Shown one piece after another: positions 16,490 through 24,750 of a DNA stretch of 47,928 bases (positions within the stretch are counted from its first letter, which is position 1; every line of letters begins with the position of its first letter). A program made the position numbers and the translations under genes. The stretch comes from a virus. Below the pieces are notes generated by a model. The model was not told where the DNA came from, did not search any database, and worked only from the letters and a program-made list of their open reading frames with translations. The stretch spans positions 1-47,928 of the IMG/VR virus record IMGVR_UViG_3300025410_000030. One strand, given 5' to 3'.

Positions 16490-16898
16490 GAAAAGCTATG
16501 TAGAGCCGAAAGACGCTCCTCCTGGGGTACCATGCCGTTTCTGTGATATGCCAGCGGGCACAGATGGCCTAGGGCCTGTCTATCAGGATGGAGTTGCAAT
16601 AGACAAGAAAAGACCATTGTTCTCACACGCTTATTGCCTGATGAATTCTGGTGGTGTAAAACAGGATGATCAGGATTTTTCCCTACAGAACTTACTCCCA
16701 AACACATTAAAAAATGCCTCCGGCCCTGGATCAGACATCTGGGACTTTTCCTTTAAAAATAGGTTTATCGCTCACCCAGAACCTAATAATTTAACAAAGA
16801 CCAAAAGACCGCCGGAAGTAGAACCAATTGTTCGCATGAATAAGTCCGAAGAATACGAGGGCGACGACACCGGCGCACCGAATCCACCCAGTAAATAA
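16479..16898 (+). CDS. Small hypothetical protein with CxxC
   Basis: 139 residues from the ATG preceded by GAGGAAG at proper spacing; an upstream in-frame ATG has no such site. CRFCDMPAG near residue 20 and a later HAYCLMN could make a single metal site. The rest is polar and acidic. It is the last member of the overlapping zinc-knuckle series and is followed by a 60-base gap holding AT-rich sequence but no clear terminator. Confidence 0.62.
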   Translation: MTNKKSYVEPKDAPPGVPCRFCDMPAGTDGLGPVYQDGVAIDKKRPLFSHAYCLMNSGGVKQDDQDFSLQNLLPNTLKNASGPGSDIWDFSFKNRFIAHPEPNNLTKTKRPPEVEPIVRMNKSEEYEGDDTGAPNPPSK

Positions 16899-16958
16899 AT
16901 AATGTAATTACCTAAAATATATACCCTAGTGTATGTATCCATATGTACAGGAGAAATA

Positions 16959-17531
16959 ATGGAACCCCGTTTGAACATAAAAGTAGCCGAGATTTTTGAC
17001 AACGCCAACCCCGTAGATGCCGACTTCCAGGCCCCGGATGCCAATGGGCAGTTCCCTCAGTGGCTTGGTGACTTCATCGACCAGAACAGCAATCACGCCC
17101 AAAAGAACTGGGATGCTTATGCTGAGCAGCGCCAGGGTCTTGGTGACCAGATCCAACGTTACGTTGATGAATCTCACATGCACGCCACCGATGAGAACCC
17201 CGCTCAGGATCCTACTCTCATGGCGATGAACCCCTCTCTGGTCAATAGCCCTGACCTTAGTGACGTGCCAGCGCCCAAGGCGGCGAGCAAGTTCGCGTCT
17301 CAGGCTAATGGCTTCAGAAATAGTCAGGCGCACCCTGACTTTACTCTTGGGCTTGTTGCCAAGGCTAATACCGGGACCATTGTTAACTCTCGAGTTGTTG
17401 CCGAGACCCCGACCACGAAGATCGCCGGTACGGTAATTGCCGTTGGTGATGCTGAGTTCGCCGTTGTCTGGGATGACAGAACTGCCTCCGTTGAGCGTAA
17501 GCGCGACTACGAATTGGTGATTGCCCAATAG
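16959..17531 (+). CDS. Hypothetical protein, possible virion component
   Basis: 190 residues from the ATG following AGGAG; an upstream in-frame GTG is ignored. The N-terminal half is helical and acidic. PKAASKFASQANGF near 103 matches the short ASK motif of the first genes in the window. The C-terminal part (VAETPTTKIAGTVIAVGDAEFAVV, split here for reading) looks like a small beta barrel. Codon choice favours C- and G-ending codons as in the capsid genes. It opens the head module, so a structural role is likely but unproven. Confidence 0.65.
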   Translation: MEPRLNIKVAEIFDNANPVDADFQAPDANGQFPQWLGDFIDQNSNHAQKNWDAYAEQRQGLGDQIQRYVDESHMHATDENPAQDPTLMAMNPSLVNSPDLSDVPAPKAASKFASQANGFRNSQAHPDFTLGLVAKANTGTIVNSRVVAETPTTKIAGTVIAVGDAEFAVVWDDRTASVERKRDYELVIAQ

Positions 17532-17534
17532 ATC

Positions 17535-18164
17535 ATGTTCGTAACTAGAAAAACTAAGATCGTTTCTGCTCCTGCGGAAGAGGTCCTTGAAGTTGAAGAT
17601 CCGTTTATTGAAGAGATCAAGAACGTTGTTATACCTCAACAGGTATCAAATATAGAATTCTTAACTGTTGAAGATGAAAAAGACGATATCTATCACGGAA
17701 CCCTAACTGACTATGATGGGAATCTTTATCATTATTGGTGGGATAACAAACCCAAGAGAATAAAAACTCTACTTGGCAAAGAGGTTAACCCACTTACTTG
17801 GAATCTTTGCGACATTGTCCTGCAAAAGTATTTTGCTAAGCCTAAGAAAGAAAAGGCTAAAAAGACAGAGTCATTATCTGAACAAGTAGAAAAAGCTCTT
17901 AAGCCAGTCCATGAGATGATGAAAAGTGTTGATGGCAAGGTTGAAAAACTTCTATCCAAGCCAGCGGTAGCGGTCCCGACAGTCTCGTATTCTGCCCCTG
18001 TACAGCAGACTACTCAGCGTCCCGCCCCAACGACCGTTACAGCCTCAACACAGGTAGATACACCAGCCATAAACGTTGCGGACGATGAAATAAGTATTAA
18101 CGCACAAAGATTCTTACAGCAATCAAACACTGAAGATCTTGGTATAGATTATATGAGTCTCTAG
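17535..18164 (+). CDS. Hypothetical protein with coiled-coil segment
   Basis: 209 residues. A folded N-terminal region (about 35-110) contains GTLTDYDGNLYHYWWDNKP, a beta-hairpin-like section. A heptad-rich, Lys/Glu-rich helix follows (120-145), then a Pro/Ala/Thr linker and an acidic C-terminus. It starts three bases after the preceding stop and precedes the portal by three genes. Family unknown; placement suggests a minor head protein. Confidence 0.62.
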   Translation: MFVTRKTKIVSAPAEEVLEVEDPFIEEIKNVVIPQQVSNIEFLTVEDEKDDIYHGTLTDYDGNLYHYWWDNKPKRIKTLLGKEVNPLTWNLCDIVLQKYFAKPKKEKAKKTESLSEQVEKALKPVHEMMKSVDGKVEKLLSKPAVAVPTVSYSAPVQQTTQRPAPTTVTASTQVDTPAINVADDEISINAQRFLQQSNTEDLGIDYMSL

Positions 18165-18172
18165 GAGAGATT

Positions 18173-18901
18173 ATGAATTTCGCAGAGGGAAAAGGACCAA
18201 AGCAAGCAAAGAAGCCTTACGTCCTGGGACAATTTGTAACTATTTATGGCAATGATGGGACGCCAGGTGCCGTAAACCCTGCCAACCCTCCTTATACACC
18301 TGTTGTGTCTGGCAGCACCTGGAATGGTGGAGTGGTCGGATCTTTGAACCCAGGTCTTAATGTCAGCCCATCTAACGTATACGATGTTAGTGTTATATGT
18401 GCCCCTGGGTCTAATGAAAGTTTACAAGACCTAGAATCAACTACAGCTGTCCTCAGTCCTGAAACCGGGTTCTCCGGAAGCTGCGTAGTCTCTTTACAAG
18501 CTACTTTAGATCGGTATACTCCAAACCCTTATACTACATCTCCATCTGGAGCATACGGTAGCACCAACTGGATAACATTAGGAAGCGTCACCGTTACTGG
18601 TAATGGACCTAAGATTATTAATCTTGCCGTCTCCAGTGGTTACGCGTACCCAGCGTATAGGCTAATCGCAAGCGGTAATTCTGCTACGGGTGGTATTATC
18701 GACTGGGTTCTCCCGAATATGTTTATCGATCTAAGCGCTCAAGGAGTTGGACAAGAGGCCAACTGGATTAATGGTAGCATTGGTCAGCCAAATATCGCCT
18801 CTCCTGTGTCTATTACTATATCTGGTGGGCAAACAAACAATTACAGTAAATCTGCTGTGGCGTACGCCGCTACTGAAAACAACCACGACTATATAGGTTA
18901 A
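18173..18901 (+). CDS. Beta-rich hypothetical structural protein
   Basis: 242 residues with a GGAGAG ribosome site. Composition is rich in Gly, Ser, Thr and Asn with alternating hydrophobic residues, typical of all-beta phage surface proteins; only two cysteines are present. The middle (SCVVSLQATLDRYTP) and end (INLAVSSGYAYPAYRL) read as strands of a jelly-roll or Ig-like domain. Likely a virion decoration or neck component upstream of the portal; this is inference. Confidence 0.62.
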   Translation: MNFAEGKGPKQAKKPYVLGQFVTIYGNDGTPGAVNPANPPYTPVVSGSTWNGGVVGSLNPGLNVSPSNVYDVSVICAPGSNESLQDLESTTAVLSPETGFSGSCVVSLQATLDRYTPNPYTTSPSGAYGSTNWITLGSVTVTGNGPKIINLAVSSGYAYPAYRLIASGNSATGGIIDWVLPNMFIDLSAQGVGQEANWINGSIGQPNIASPVSITISGGQTNNYSKSAVAYAATENNHDYIG

Positions 18902-18905
18902 GGTA

Positions 18906-18933
18906 TTGACATGGAACGATCACAGAATATAAG
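18906..18933 (+). promoter_or_regulatory. Possible promoter inside small gene
   Basis: TTGACA followed 16 bases later by TATAAG resembles a sigma70 promoter with a slightly short spacer. It overlaps the start of the small gene before the portal and would give a leader of about 170 bases for the portal mRNA. It may be chance. Confidence 0.28.
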
Positions 18934-19099
18934 ATTAAGTAACATACGCCGTGTAGGTGCGAACTTCGATTTTAATGGTAATCCTATTATTCAGAATACC
19001 TCTGGGGGTATTGTTCGTTTTAGCGGCGATATTAATACTTATCCATGCGGCCACCAATCGATCCCCGGCGTAGATGCCTGTAGCTGCCAGACTTACTAG
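18911..19099 (+). CDS. Small hypothetical protein
   Basis: 62 residues, preceded by AAGG. Beta-like pattern in the middle (NPIIQNTSGGIVRFSGD) and three cysteines with a His near the end (CGHQSIPGVDACSC), a possible small zinc site. It lies 12 bases before the portal gene. No family recognised. Confidence 0.6.
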   Translation: MERSQNIRLSNIRRVGANFDFNGNPIIQNTSGGIVRFSGDINTYPCGHQSIPGVDACSCQTY

Positions 19100-19111
19100 A
19101 AAGCACCAATA

Positions 19112-22100
19112 ATGGCGTCAAAAGACTGGAGTGCCTCTTCGGAGCTTAACCGAATGAGAGCATCTGGGATAACCCTTCCTAAAAACCCCATCGCTGGGCG
19201 TGTCGCCGCACGTGACATGCTGAACCGAGCTAAGACAAGTGGGTCGATGGCTAGCGAAGTAGGACCATTGGCTATGGCCATGAGCGGGCCTCCGGAAGGC
19301 CGTCAACGCCTCAACAAACTAGGTTCTGACTTCCTAGCAGAAAACGGTATGGCACGGACTCAGAATCGTAAGCTTGGTGCCGCAACTGGTAGCGATGCAC
19401 AATGGGCTTGGCCAAAACTTCATGACCCATTCGAGTACTGGCGTGAACGTTGCGTCTTGCCCGGAGAAGAAATCACTCTTCTTGATGGTCCAAAGAAGAT
19501 CGAAGATGTAACGTATGGTGATCAAGCCCTAACACACATGGGCCGTTATCGTCGCGTCCTTGACCTCGGTAATCAAGAGTATGAGGGCAAGGTCTATGAG
19601 CTGAAGCCTCGTTATCGTACTTCTATCAAGGCGACTGCTGATCACCCAATTTGGACACTCCGCGAAGATGGCGGACAATTCATTCACGTCCAGGATCTAA
19701 AGCCAAATGATAAGATTCTTTTCCCAGTAGATCGTAAGATCGAAGACAAAGACTTCATTGATCTTACAGAAATAATTGATCACTCTGACTTGGTCATTGA
19801 GAACGGCTATTTCACTCGTAAATTGAGTGAAAAAAGAAATGCATCACCAAAGCGTCCGACAGGCAAAATTGGTACGCCAATTAGTTCTTTACCAGTAGAG
19901 ATTGAATTAACTGATGATTTCCTCTGGTTCCTTGGGCTATACATCGCTGAAGGCTCTACTGGTGGCACAGATAACAAAACGGTTCACATTTCTTTGTCCA
20001 CAAAAGAAACAGATTTAATAAATAGAACAGTTAATATTCTTGAAAAGCTCACTGGCAAAGTAGCAGCTATTCGTGACCATACGAAGTATGGTGACAATTC
20101 TGTAATCATTGAACTCACAAATATTCCGTTGTCTCGTGCTCTGCCAGTCCTTTGTGGCAAAGGATCATATAATAAGCACTTTCCAGAATGGGCGCAATTC
20201 TTGCCAGAAGACAAGCAGAAGGCGTTGCTGCGTGGTTACTTTGATGGAGACGGTTGCTACCAGCCAGACATCTCTTCTTGTTTCACTTCATCTAACCATT
20301 TGCGTGATCAGATCCTCCAGATGATGGCAAGAAATGGATTCTTCCCATCTGTCTATCACAGAACCACTAAGTCATTCTCAAAGAAGATCGACGGTAAGAA
20401 TATTGTTCTTAGTCGGACAGAGAATAGCGCGTTCCTGAATTGGATGGATATCCACATTTTTGATGAGATTGATGATGATGTTATTGTCAAGCGCGGTCGT
20501 AAATACCCAATTGAACATGTAGAAGAAGGCGTCTGGGTCCCCGTAGAAGAAATAATCGAATCAGATTACAAAGGTACTATTTATAGTCTTACGATTACGG
20601 AAGACCACTCGTATTGTGTTTCTGGTATTGCAACACGCAATACATGGTGGTTCAATATGGAGGACCCCGATGAACAGACTCGTAAGATCCGAGACTGGGC
20701 TCGTCTTCTTTACACTACTCACCACTTGGTGCCTGGTCTTATCGACATTTATACTCGTTTCCCACTTCTAGATATTGAGTTAGTTCACCCGGATAAGCGG
20801 ATCGCTGATTTTTATAATGACTTATTCTTTAATGGTCTTAACTACCAGGAATTTCTGTATGATTTAGGTAGAGAACATTGGGTGGTTGGCGAAGCTTTCG
20901 CTATGGGATCCTGGCACGATGGTATCGGTGCTTGGGAAGAGGATGAACTTATTAATCCCAACGACGTTATCGTTGCTAAGAACCGCGCTTTAAGAACATA
21001 CCAATACCACGTCAAAGTGCCTGAGGAAATCAAGCGTCTTATTGAGCGTCGTGATCCTCCTCAGGAATACGCCATGCTCATGCAGCTTTACCCGGACGTA
21101 GTCGCCTGGGCTAGACAGGATAAAGAGATCCCTGTTTCTGATGTGATTATGAAGCAGGTTAAGTTCTCCGCCAATTCGTGGAGCGAGCATGGTACTCCTA
21201 TTCTACTTCGTGCTTTTCGCATGCTTATGCTTGAGGAAAGTCTTAACGCCGCGCAAGACGCTATTGCTGACCGACTCTATTCTCCTCTTATTCTGGCTAC
21301 CCTTGGTCTGCCTGACGTAGACCAGGATGGTCCGTGGATCCCTGATGCTCAAGAGCTCCAGAGTCTCCGTGACGACCTTGCGATGGCTATCAACTCGGAC
21401 TTCCGTCTTATGACGTATCACCACGGGCTACAGATCCAAAACGCTTTTGGACGAGAGTCTATGCCCCGCTTAGACCAAGACTTTATGAGAGTCCAGACCA
21501 ATGTCATGGGCGTCTTTGGTATCGGTGCTGACCTTATCCAAGGTGGTCAGGGTGGGACATACGCTTCTGGAGCTTTGAACCGTGAGCTTATTACGCAGAT
21601 GCTCTCTACGTATCAGAATAAGATTAATAAGTTCTTCCGTAGCCGTATGGAACCCGTAGCAGAGAGGCAGGGCCACTATGAGATGCGTAACGTGGGCGGT
21701 CAGCATGTTCCTGTTATGGAAACTGTTCTTATGGTCGATGAAGAGACTGGCGCTGAGTACGTTGAGGAACGCCCCAAGCTAGCTATACCTGAGGTCAGAT
21801 TCCGCTCTATGAACCTCCGTGATGAGACAGTAGAACGTGGGTTCTTGCAGCAATTAGCTGCCAGCGGGTTCCCGATCTCTCTTGGCACGCTTGCCGTCAA
21901 TATCCCAATTGACTTCGATGATGAGCTCGAGGCCCGTAAGGAAGAGAAGATCAAGACTGTTGTCGAAGAGCAGAAGTTCAAAGCAGAGCTCTTCAACCGC
22001 CTCTATACTCTACAACTTCCTATCCCGCCAGAATACGTTCAGGAGTACCAGGCGTATCTGGCCATGCTCGAGGATCCGTCTCTTGGCGCCCAGCTAGCTC

Positions 22101-22627
22101 CGGGAGCGATGGCCGGTCTTGTTACTCCTCCTGCTGCTCCTAATATGACTGATGTTGGCGCTATGGGTAGTGATGCCGCCGCAGGTGCACAAGTTTATCC
22201 AAGTATAAACCAGGAGGCTCGCCAACGCCCAGAGATCTCCTATGAGCAACGTAAGTCTCAACCCAAGCCTTCCAAAAAGGGTCCAAAGAATGGACCGAAG
22301 AAGAAGACAGCCTCTGTAGTCGGATGGGATGAAGACGATGAGTTCCAGGGTCGGGTTGAGTACGGTGATCGTATGAAATTCGCCGTGCCTTTTGAATCGA
22401 AGAAACGCAAGCGTATGAAGCTCGCTTCTGGTATGAAGATTATTATTGATGATTCATACGAGAAATTTGATGAAAATGAATTTATGAAGCATCTATCATC
22501 CATCATTGATGAGCCTATGATCCAAGAGCCTACTGACCTTATGGAGCATAGTTCTGGTGAAGGTGGTATGGATCAGCCCGCAAGAAAACAAATTGATCCA
22601 ACAGAAGAAGATTCTTTCCCTGAATAG
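19112..22627 (+). CDS. Portal protein interrupted by an intein
   Basis: 1171 residues as encoded; removal of residues 114-510 leaves a 774-residue portal. Portals form the 12-subunit ring at one capsid vertex through which DNA is packaged and ejected. Portal-like features after the intein are WWFNMEDPDEQTRKIRDW, a long helical and beta domain with TRFPLLDIEL, a helical stem region, and a late helix with SRMEPVAERQGH. The C-terminal 150 residues are charged and contain KKKTASVVGW and KLASGMK. Position ahead of the prohead protease, scaffold and capsid genes supports the call. Splicing is needed to make functional portal. Confidence 0.85.
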   Translation: MASKDWSASSELNRMRASGITLPKNPIAGRVAARDMLNRAKTSGSMASEVGPLAMAMSGPPEGRQRLNKLGSDFLAENGMARTQNRKLGAATGSDAQWAWPKLHDPFEYWRERCVLPGEEITLLDGPKKIEDVTYGDQALTHMGRYRRVLDLGNQEYEGKVYELKPRYRTSIKATADHPIWTLREDGGQFIHVQDLKPNDKILFPVDRKIEDKDFIDLTEIIDHSDLVIENGYFTRKLSEKRNASPKRPTGKIGTPISSLPVEIELTDDFLWFLGLYIAEGSTGGTDNKTVHISLSTKETDLINRTVNILEKLTGKVAAIRDHTKYGDNSVIIELTNIPLSRALPVLCGKGSYNKHFPEWAQFLPEDKQKALLRGYFDGDGCYQPDISSCFTSSNHLRDQILQMMARNGFFPSVYHRTTKSFSKKIDGKNIVLSRTENSAFLNWMDIHIFDEIDDDVIVKRGRKYPIEHVEEGVWVPVEEIIESDYKGTIYSLTITEDHSYCVSGIATRNTWWFNMEDPDEQTRKIRDWARLLYTTHHLVPGLIDIYTRFPLLDIELVHPDKRIADFYNDLFFNGLNYQEFLYDLGREHWVVGEAFAMGSWHDGIGAWEEDELINPNDVIVAKNRALRTYQYHVKVPEEIKRLIERRDPPQEYAMLMQLYPDVVAWARQDKEIPVSDVIMKQVKFSANSWSEHGTPILLRAFRMLMLEESLNAAQDAIADRLYSPLILATLGLPDVDQDGPWIPDAQELQSLRDDLAMAINSDFRLMTYHHGLQIQNAFGRESMPRLDQDFMRVQTNVMGVFGIGADLIQGGQGGTYASGALNRELITQMLSTYQNKINKFFRSRMEPVAERQGHYEMRNVGGQHVPVMETVLMVDEETGAEYVEERPKLAIPEVRFRSMNLRDETVERGFLQQLAASGFPISLGTLAVNIPIDFDDELEARKEEKIKTVVEEQKFKAELFNRLYTLQLPIPPEYVQEYQAYLAMLEDPSLGAQLAPGAMAGLVTPPAAPNMTDVGAMGSDAAAGAQVYPSINQEARQRPEISYEQRKSQPKPSKKGPKNGPKKKTASVVGWDEDDEFQGRVEYGDRMKFAVPFESKKRKRMKLASGMKIIIDDSYEKFDENEFMKHLSSIIDEPMIQEPTDLMEHSSGEGGMDQPARKQIDPTEEDSFPE
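19451..20641 (+). mobile_element. LAGLIDADG intein within portal gene
   Basis: 397 residues in frame. The N-terminal splice residue is Cys (portal 114, CVLPGEEITLLDG), block B is TADHPIWTL (H178), and the C-terminal block is YCVSGIATRN with terminal Asn 510 followed by Thr as +1 nucleophile. The penultimate residue is Arg where His is commonest. Two endonuclease motifs, LWFLGLYIAEG (271-281) and LLRGYFDGDG (372-381), are the paired LAGLIDADG helices with acidic catalytic residues. It should self-splice and cut inteinless portal alleles. Confidence 0.92.
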
Positions 22628-22641
22628 GGTTTATAAACGTA

Positions 22642-22678
22642 TAAATAATGCACTAATAATTAGACGAAGCATTATTTA
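22642..22678 (+). promoter_or_regulatory. Perfect 10-bp inverted repeat before ribosome site
   Basis: TAAATAATGC and GCATTATTTA form a perfect ten-pair AT-rich hairpin with a 17-base loop. It ends three bases before the AGGAG of the next gene. No T-run follows as in a standard terminator, so it may control translation, stabilise the mRNA, or bind a dimeric repressor. Confidence 0.5.
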
Positions 22679-22691
22679 ATCAGGAGTTTTG

Positions 22692-22880
22692 ATGAGCACT
22701 CTCTTTAATAATGAACCACCTCGAATATTGCCCAAAAAAGCTTTTAATAAGAGGAGTTTTTTAGACATTGTTAGCCCATTGATTAAGCTAGACATAATCA
22801 AAGAAGGTGAAGGTCTTAAGTGCAGAAATGCTCAAAAGCTTGTTTTAACGAATAGTATTTACGAAAAAATCAGCGAGTAA
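22692..22880 (+). CDS. Small basic hypothetical protein
   Basis: 62 residues from the ATG placed five bases after AGGAG; an adjacent upstream TTG is too close to that site. The product is basic at the N-terminus and has KAFNKRSFLDIVSPLIKLDI, a likely amphipathic helix, then a short strand-rich part. Its pattern loosely resembles small winged-helix pieces but no family can be named. It lies between the portal and a membrane protein. Confidence 0.55.
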   Translation: MSTLFNNEPPRILPKKAFNKRSFLDIVSPLIKLDIIKEGEGLKCRNAQKLVLTNSIYEKISE

Positions 22881-22883
22881 ACC

Positions 22884-23330
22884 ATGCTCGCTTCCTTTAT
22901 TATTTTTGCTACGTCTTCAGCCGCGTACGATGGTATTAATAACCTATATATTGTTCTTGGAATCATTGTTTCTGTAGGAACAATCCTTTTTGGTGTTAAT
23001 AAATTCATCAAAGGTCTTAAAACTGATCTAGCTCAAGATATTACTTTAACAGTTGTAGAAAAAGCTAAGACTGATGTCGCAGTAGCTGTACAGCTTGCCG
23101 TGAGTCAAGAAGTAAAAGAAGCCATTAGTGCCTTAGATTATAAGATTACTCAGAATGGTAAGAATAGTAATAACCTAGGTGACGTAGCCGCCCGCACCGA
23201 AGAGAACGTTCTCGCTGTGAAGGACTCTTTGAACGCATTAATACCACTCGTTCAAAAGAATAATGATGTGCTCATGAAACACATAGGAGCACACATTGGG
23301 CATGGCGATTCTTGGATACAAATAAATTAA
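22884..23330 (+). CDS. Membrane-anchored hypothetical protein
   Basis: 148 residues. A short hydrophobic N-terminus (LASFIIFATSSAA) and a clear transmembrane helix at about 20-40 (NLYIVLGIIVSVGTILFGV) are followed by a basic stop-transfer (KFIKGLK) and a long alanine/valine/lysine helix likely to form a coiled coil. Such organisation is seen in phage spanin-like or holin-associated proteins, but also in many unknown small phage membrane proteins. The position between portal and protease is unusual for lysis genes. Confidence 0.6.
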   Translation: MLASFIIFATSSAAYDGINNLYIVLGIIVSVGTILFGVNKFIKGLKTDLAQDITLTVVEKAKTDVAVAVQLAVSQEVKEAISALDYKITQNGKNSNNLGDVAARTEENVLAVKDSLNALIPLVQKNNDVLMKHIGAHIGHGDSWIQIN

Positions 23331-23383
23331 CACAAAATTAATTATTACAATAGTGTAAAGACTACGCTAGCGCAAAATAGGCT

Positions 23384-24049
23384 ATGAACATGATAAAGTT
23401 TGGTGCTCCATCCATAACTCTACAAGGTAGAGAAACTCTCGCTGGTCACAACCAGCCAATCGAGCTACATAATATCACGTTTGACGACTTTGATTTTAAG
23501 CCTGAAAAGGGTTACGTCTACGCAGTATCCAGGGCTATCTCTTCCAGGGTAAACGCCAACTATGATGGTTGGCCGGTAGACCAGATCAAGAAAAGCTATA
23601 AGACTTTCGTTGGAAGACCAATCTACGTAGAGCACAATAATAGCGATCCTGAGAGATCTCGTGGTGTTATTCTTGACGCTATTTATCGTGAGTCTAAATT
23701 GGCGAGCGGTATAACCGACGCGAGCGTTTATTGCTTGATGGAAGTCGATGCTCAGACTTTCCCCAAGCTTGGCAGCGCAATTATGGATGGAAGACTGAAC
23801 GCTGTCAGCATGGGTGCTGATGTTGAGGGAACGCAGTGCTCTGCTTGTGGTAAATACGCCAGCAAACCAGCTGAGTATTGCACGCACATTCCTCGTCTTA
23901 AAGGTAGAACTGTAACTGTTTACAAGCAAGGTAAAAGAATCGAAAGCCTTGTTTATGAAAGTTGTATCAAGCCAAACTTCTTCGAGCTCAGCTTCGTTTT
24001 TGAGCCCGCAGACGAGAGTGCCCATCTTATGCATAGAAAAAGATTCTAA
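23384..24049 (+). CDS. Prohead maturation protease
   Basis: 221 residues, serine protease of the herpesvirus-assemblin/T4 gp21-like fold. FVGRPIYVEHNNSDPERSRG contains the conserved His (H84), and GRLNAVSMGADV contains the nucleophile (S142). A CSAC plus YCTHI insert (C152, C155, C166, H168) forms a zinc-type site, seen in several large-phage proteases. It cleaves scaffold and tails of head proteins during capsid maturation. It is followed by a zinc-ribbon protein, the scaffold candidate and the capsid protein, the usual order. Cleavage sites are not known, but see the recurrent ASK/ANK motif. Confidence 0.88.
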   Translation: MNMIKFGAPSITLQGRETLAGHNQPIELHNITFDDFDFKPEKGYVYAVSRAISSRVNANYDGWPVDQIKKSYKTFVGRPIYVEHNNSDPERSRGVILDAIYRESKLASGITDASVYCLMEVDAQTFPKLGSAIMDGRLNAVSMGADVEGTQCSACGKYASKPAEYCTHIPRLKGRTVTVYKQGKRIESLVYESCIKPNFFELSFVFEPADESAHLMHRKRF

Positions 24050-24054
24050 TCTAA

Positions 24055-24750
24055 ATGCCATTTCTTAAGGTTTCGGACAATATAAAGAAATACGCCCTTG
24101 AGACTATCAGGGTTCCTATTTCTCCACTCGGGAATTGTCCACAATGCCAAAGCAACGGTTATAGAGATGGTATCTGCCCAGATTGTAGCTATATCGATCC
24201 GCAGGTTCTTGAAGCAATTCAAGAGTGGCAGAACGCTATGGGGATTCAACAAGTAATAAAGCAACAGCAATCAGAATTGTCTGAACAGAATCCTAACGCG
24301 AAAGCTGCTTATAGAAGCCTGTCTTTCGTAGATATTTTACCATCGATTAGCAACGCAAAGACTAAATGCCCAAATTGCGGGCAAATGACCTTCAATAATG
24401 ATTCCTTAAAAAAGGGAGAATTATCCGGATCTTGTGAGAATCCTGCGTGCAGTCATGAAATTGCTGGTGCCTTAGGGTTTAAAAGACCCAATTACTTGGG
24501 TATAGATCCTGAGATAATAAATTCTGTTAAGCGCAACTTTTTAAGTCCTGCGTCAATAAAGATCGAAAAGAATAAAAAGAAGTTGAAGAAAAGCGCGAAA
24601 GAGTCTTACGACCCAGGCGCTTTACAAGACGATTCTATGAATGCCTCTATGGATGCTACCACTCGTATGTGGGACATGCTCAAAGACAATGCACAAATAG
24701 ATTCACAGAATAAAAGCGAAGAAAACGCAAAAAACAGCGAGGAGCTATAA
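24055..24750 (+). CDS. Hypothetical zinc-ribbon protein of head module
   Basis: 231 residues with two separate zinc ribbons: CPQCQSNGYRDGICPDC near residue 24-41 and CPNCGQ with CENPAC further on (about 104-130). Between them is a helix (VLEAIQEWQNAMG). The last third is basic (KKKLKKSAKES) then polar. Starts five bases after the protease stop and ends in the start of the scaffold candidate. Family unknown; it could be a head-core component cleaved by the protease. Confidence 0.68.
   Translation: MPFLKVSDNIKKYALETIRVPISPLGNCPQCQSNGYRDGICPDCSYIDPQVLEAIQEWQNAMGIQQVIKQQQSELSEQNPNAKAAYRSLSFVDILPSISNAKTKCPNCGQMTFNNDSLKKGELSGSCENPACSHEIAGALGFKRPNYLGIDPEIINSVKRNFLSPASIKIEKNKKKLKKSAKESYDPGALQDDSMNASMDATTRMWDMLKDNAQIDSQNKSEENAKNSEEL

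Noticed and set aside
16926-17639. 237-codon open frame on the - strand
   Set aside because: It covers two well-supported + strand genes with good ribosome sites and has arginine/leucine-rich shadow-type composition.
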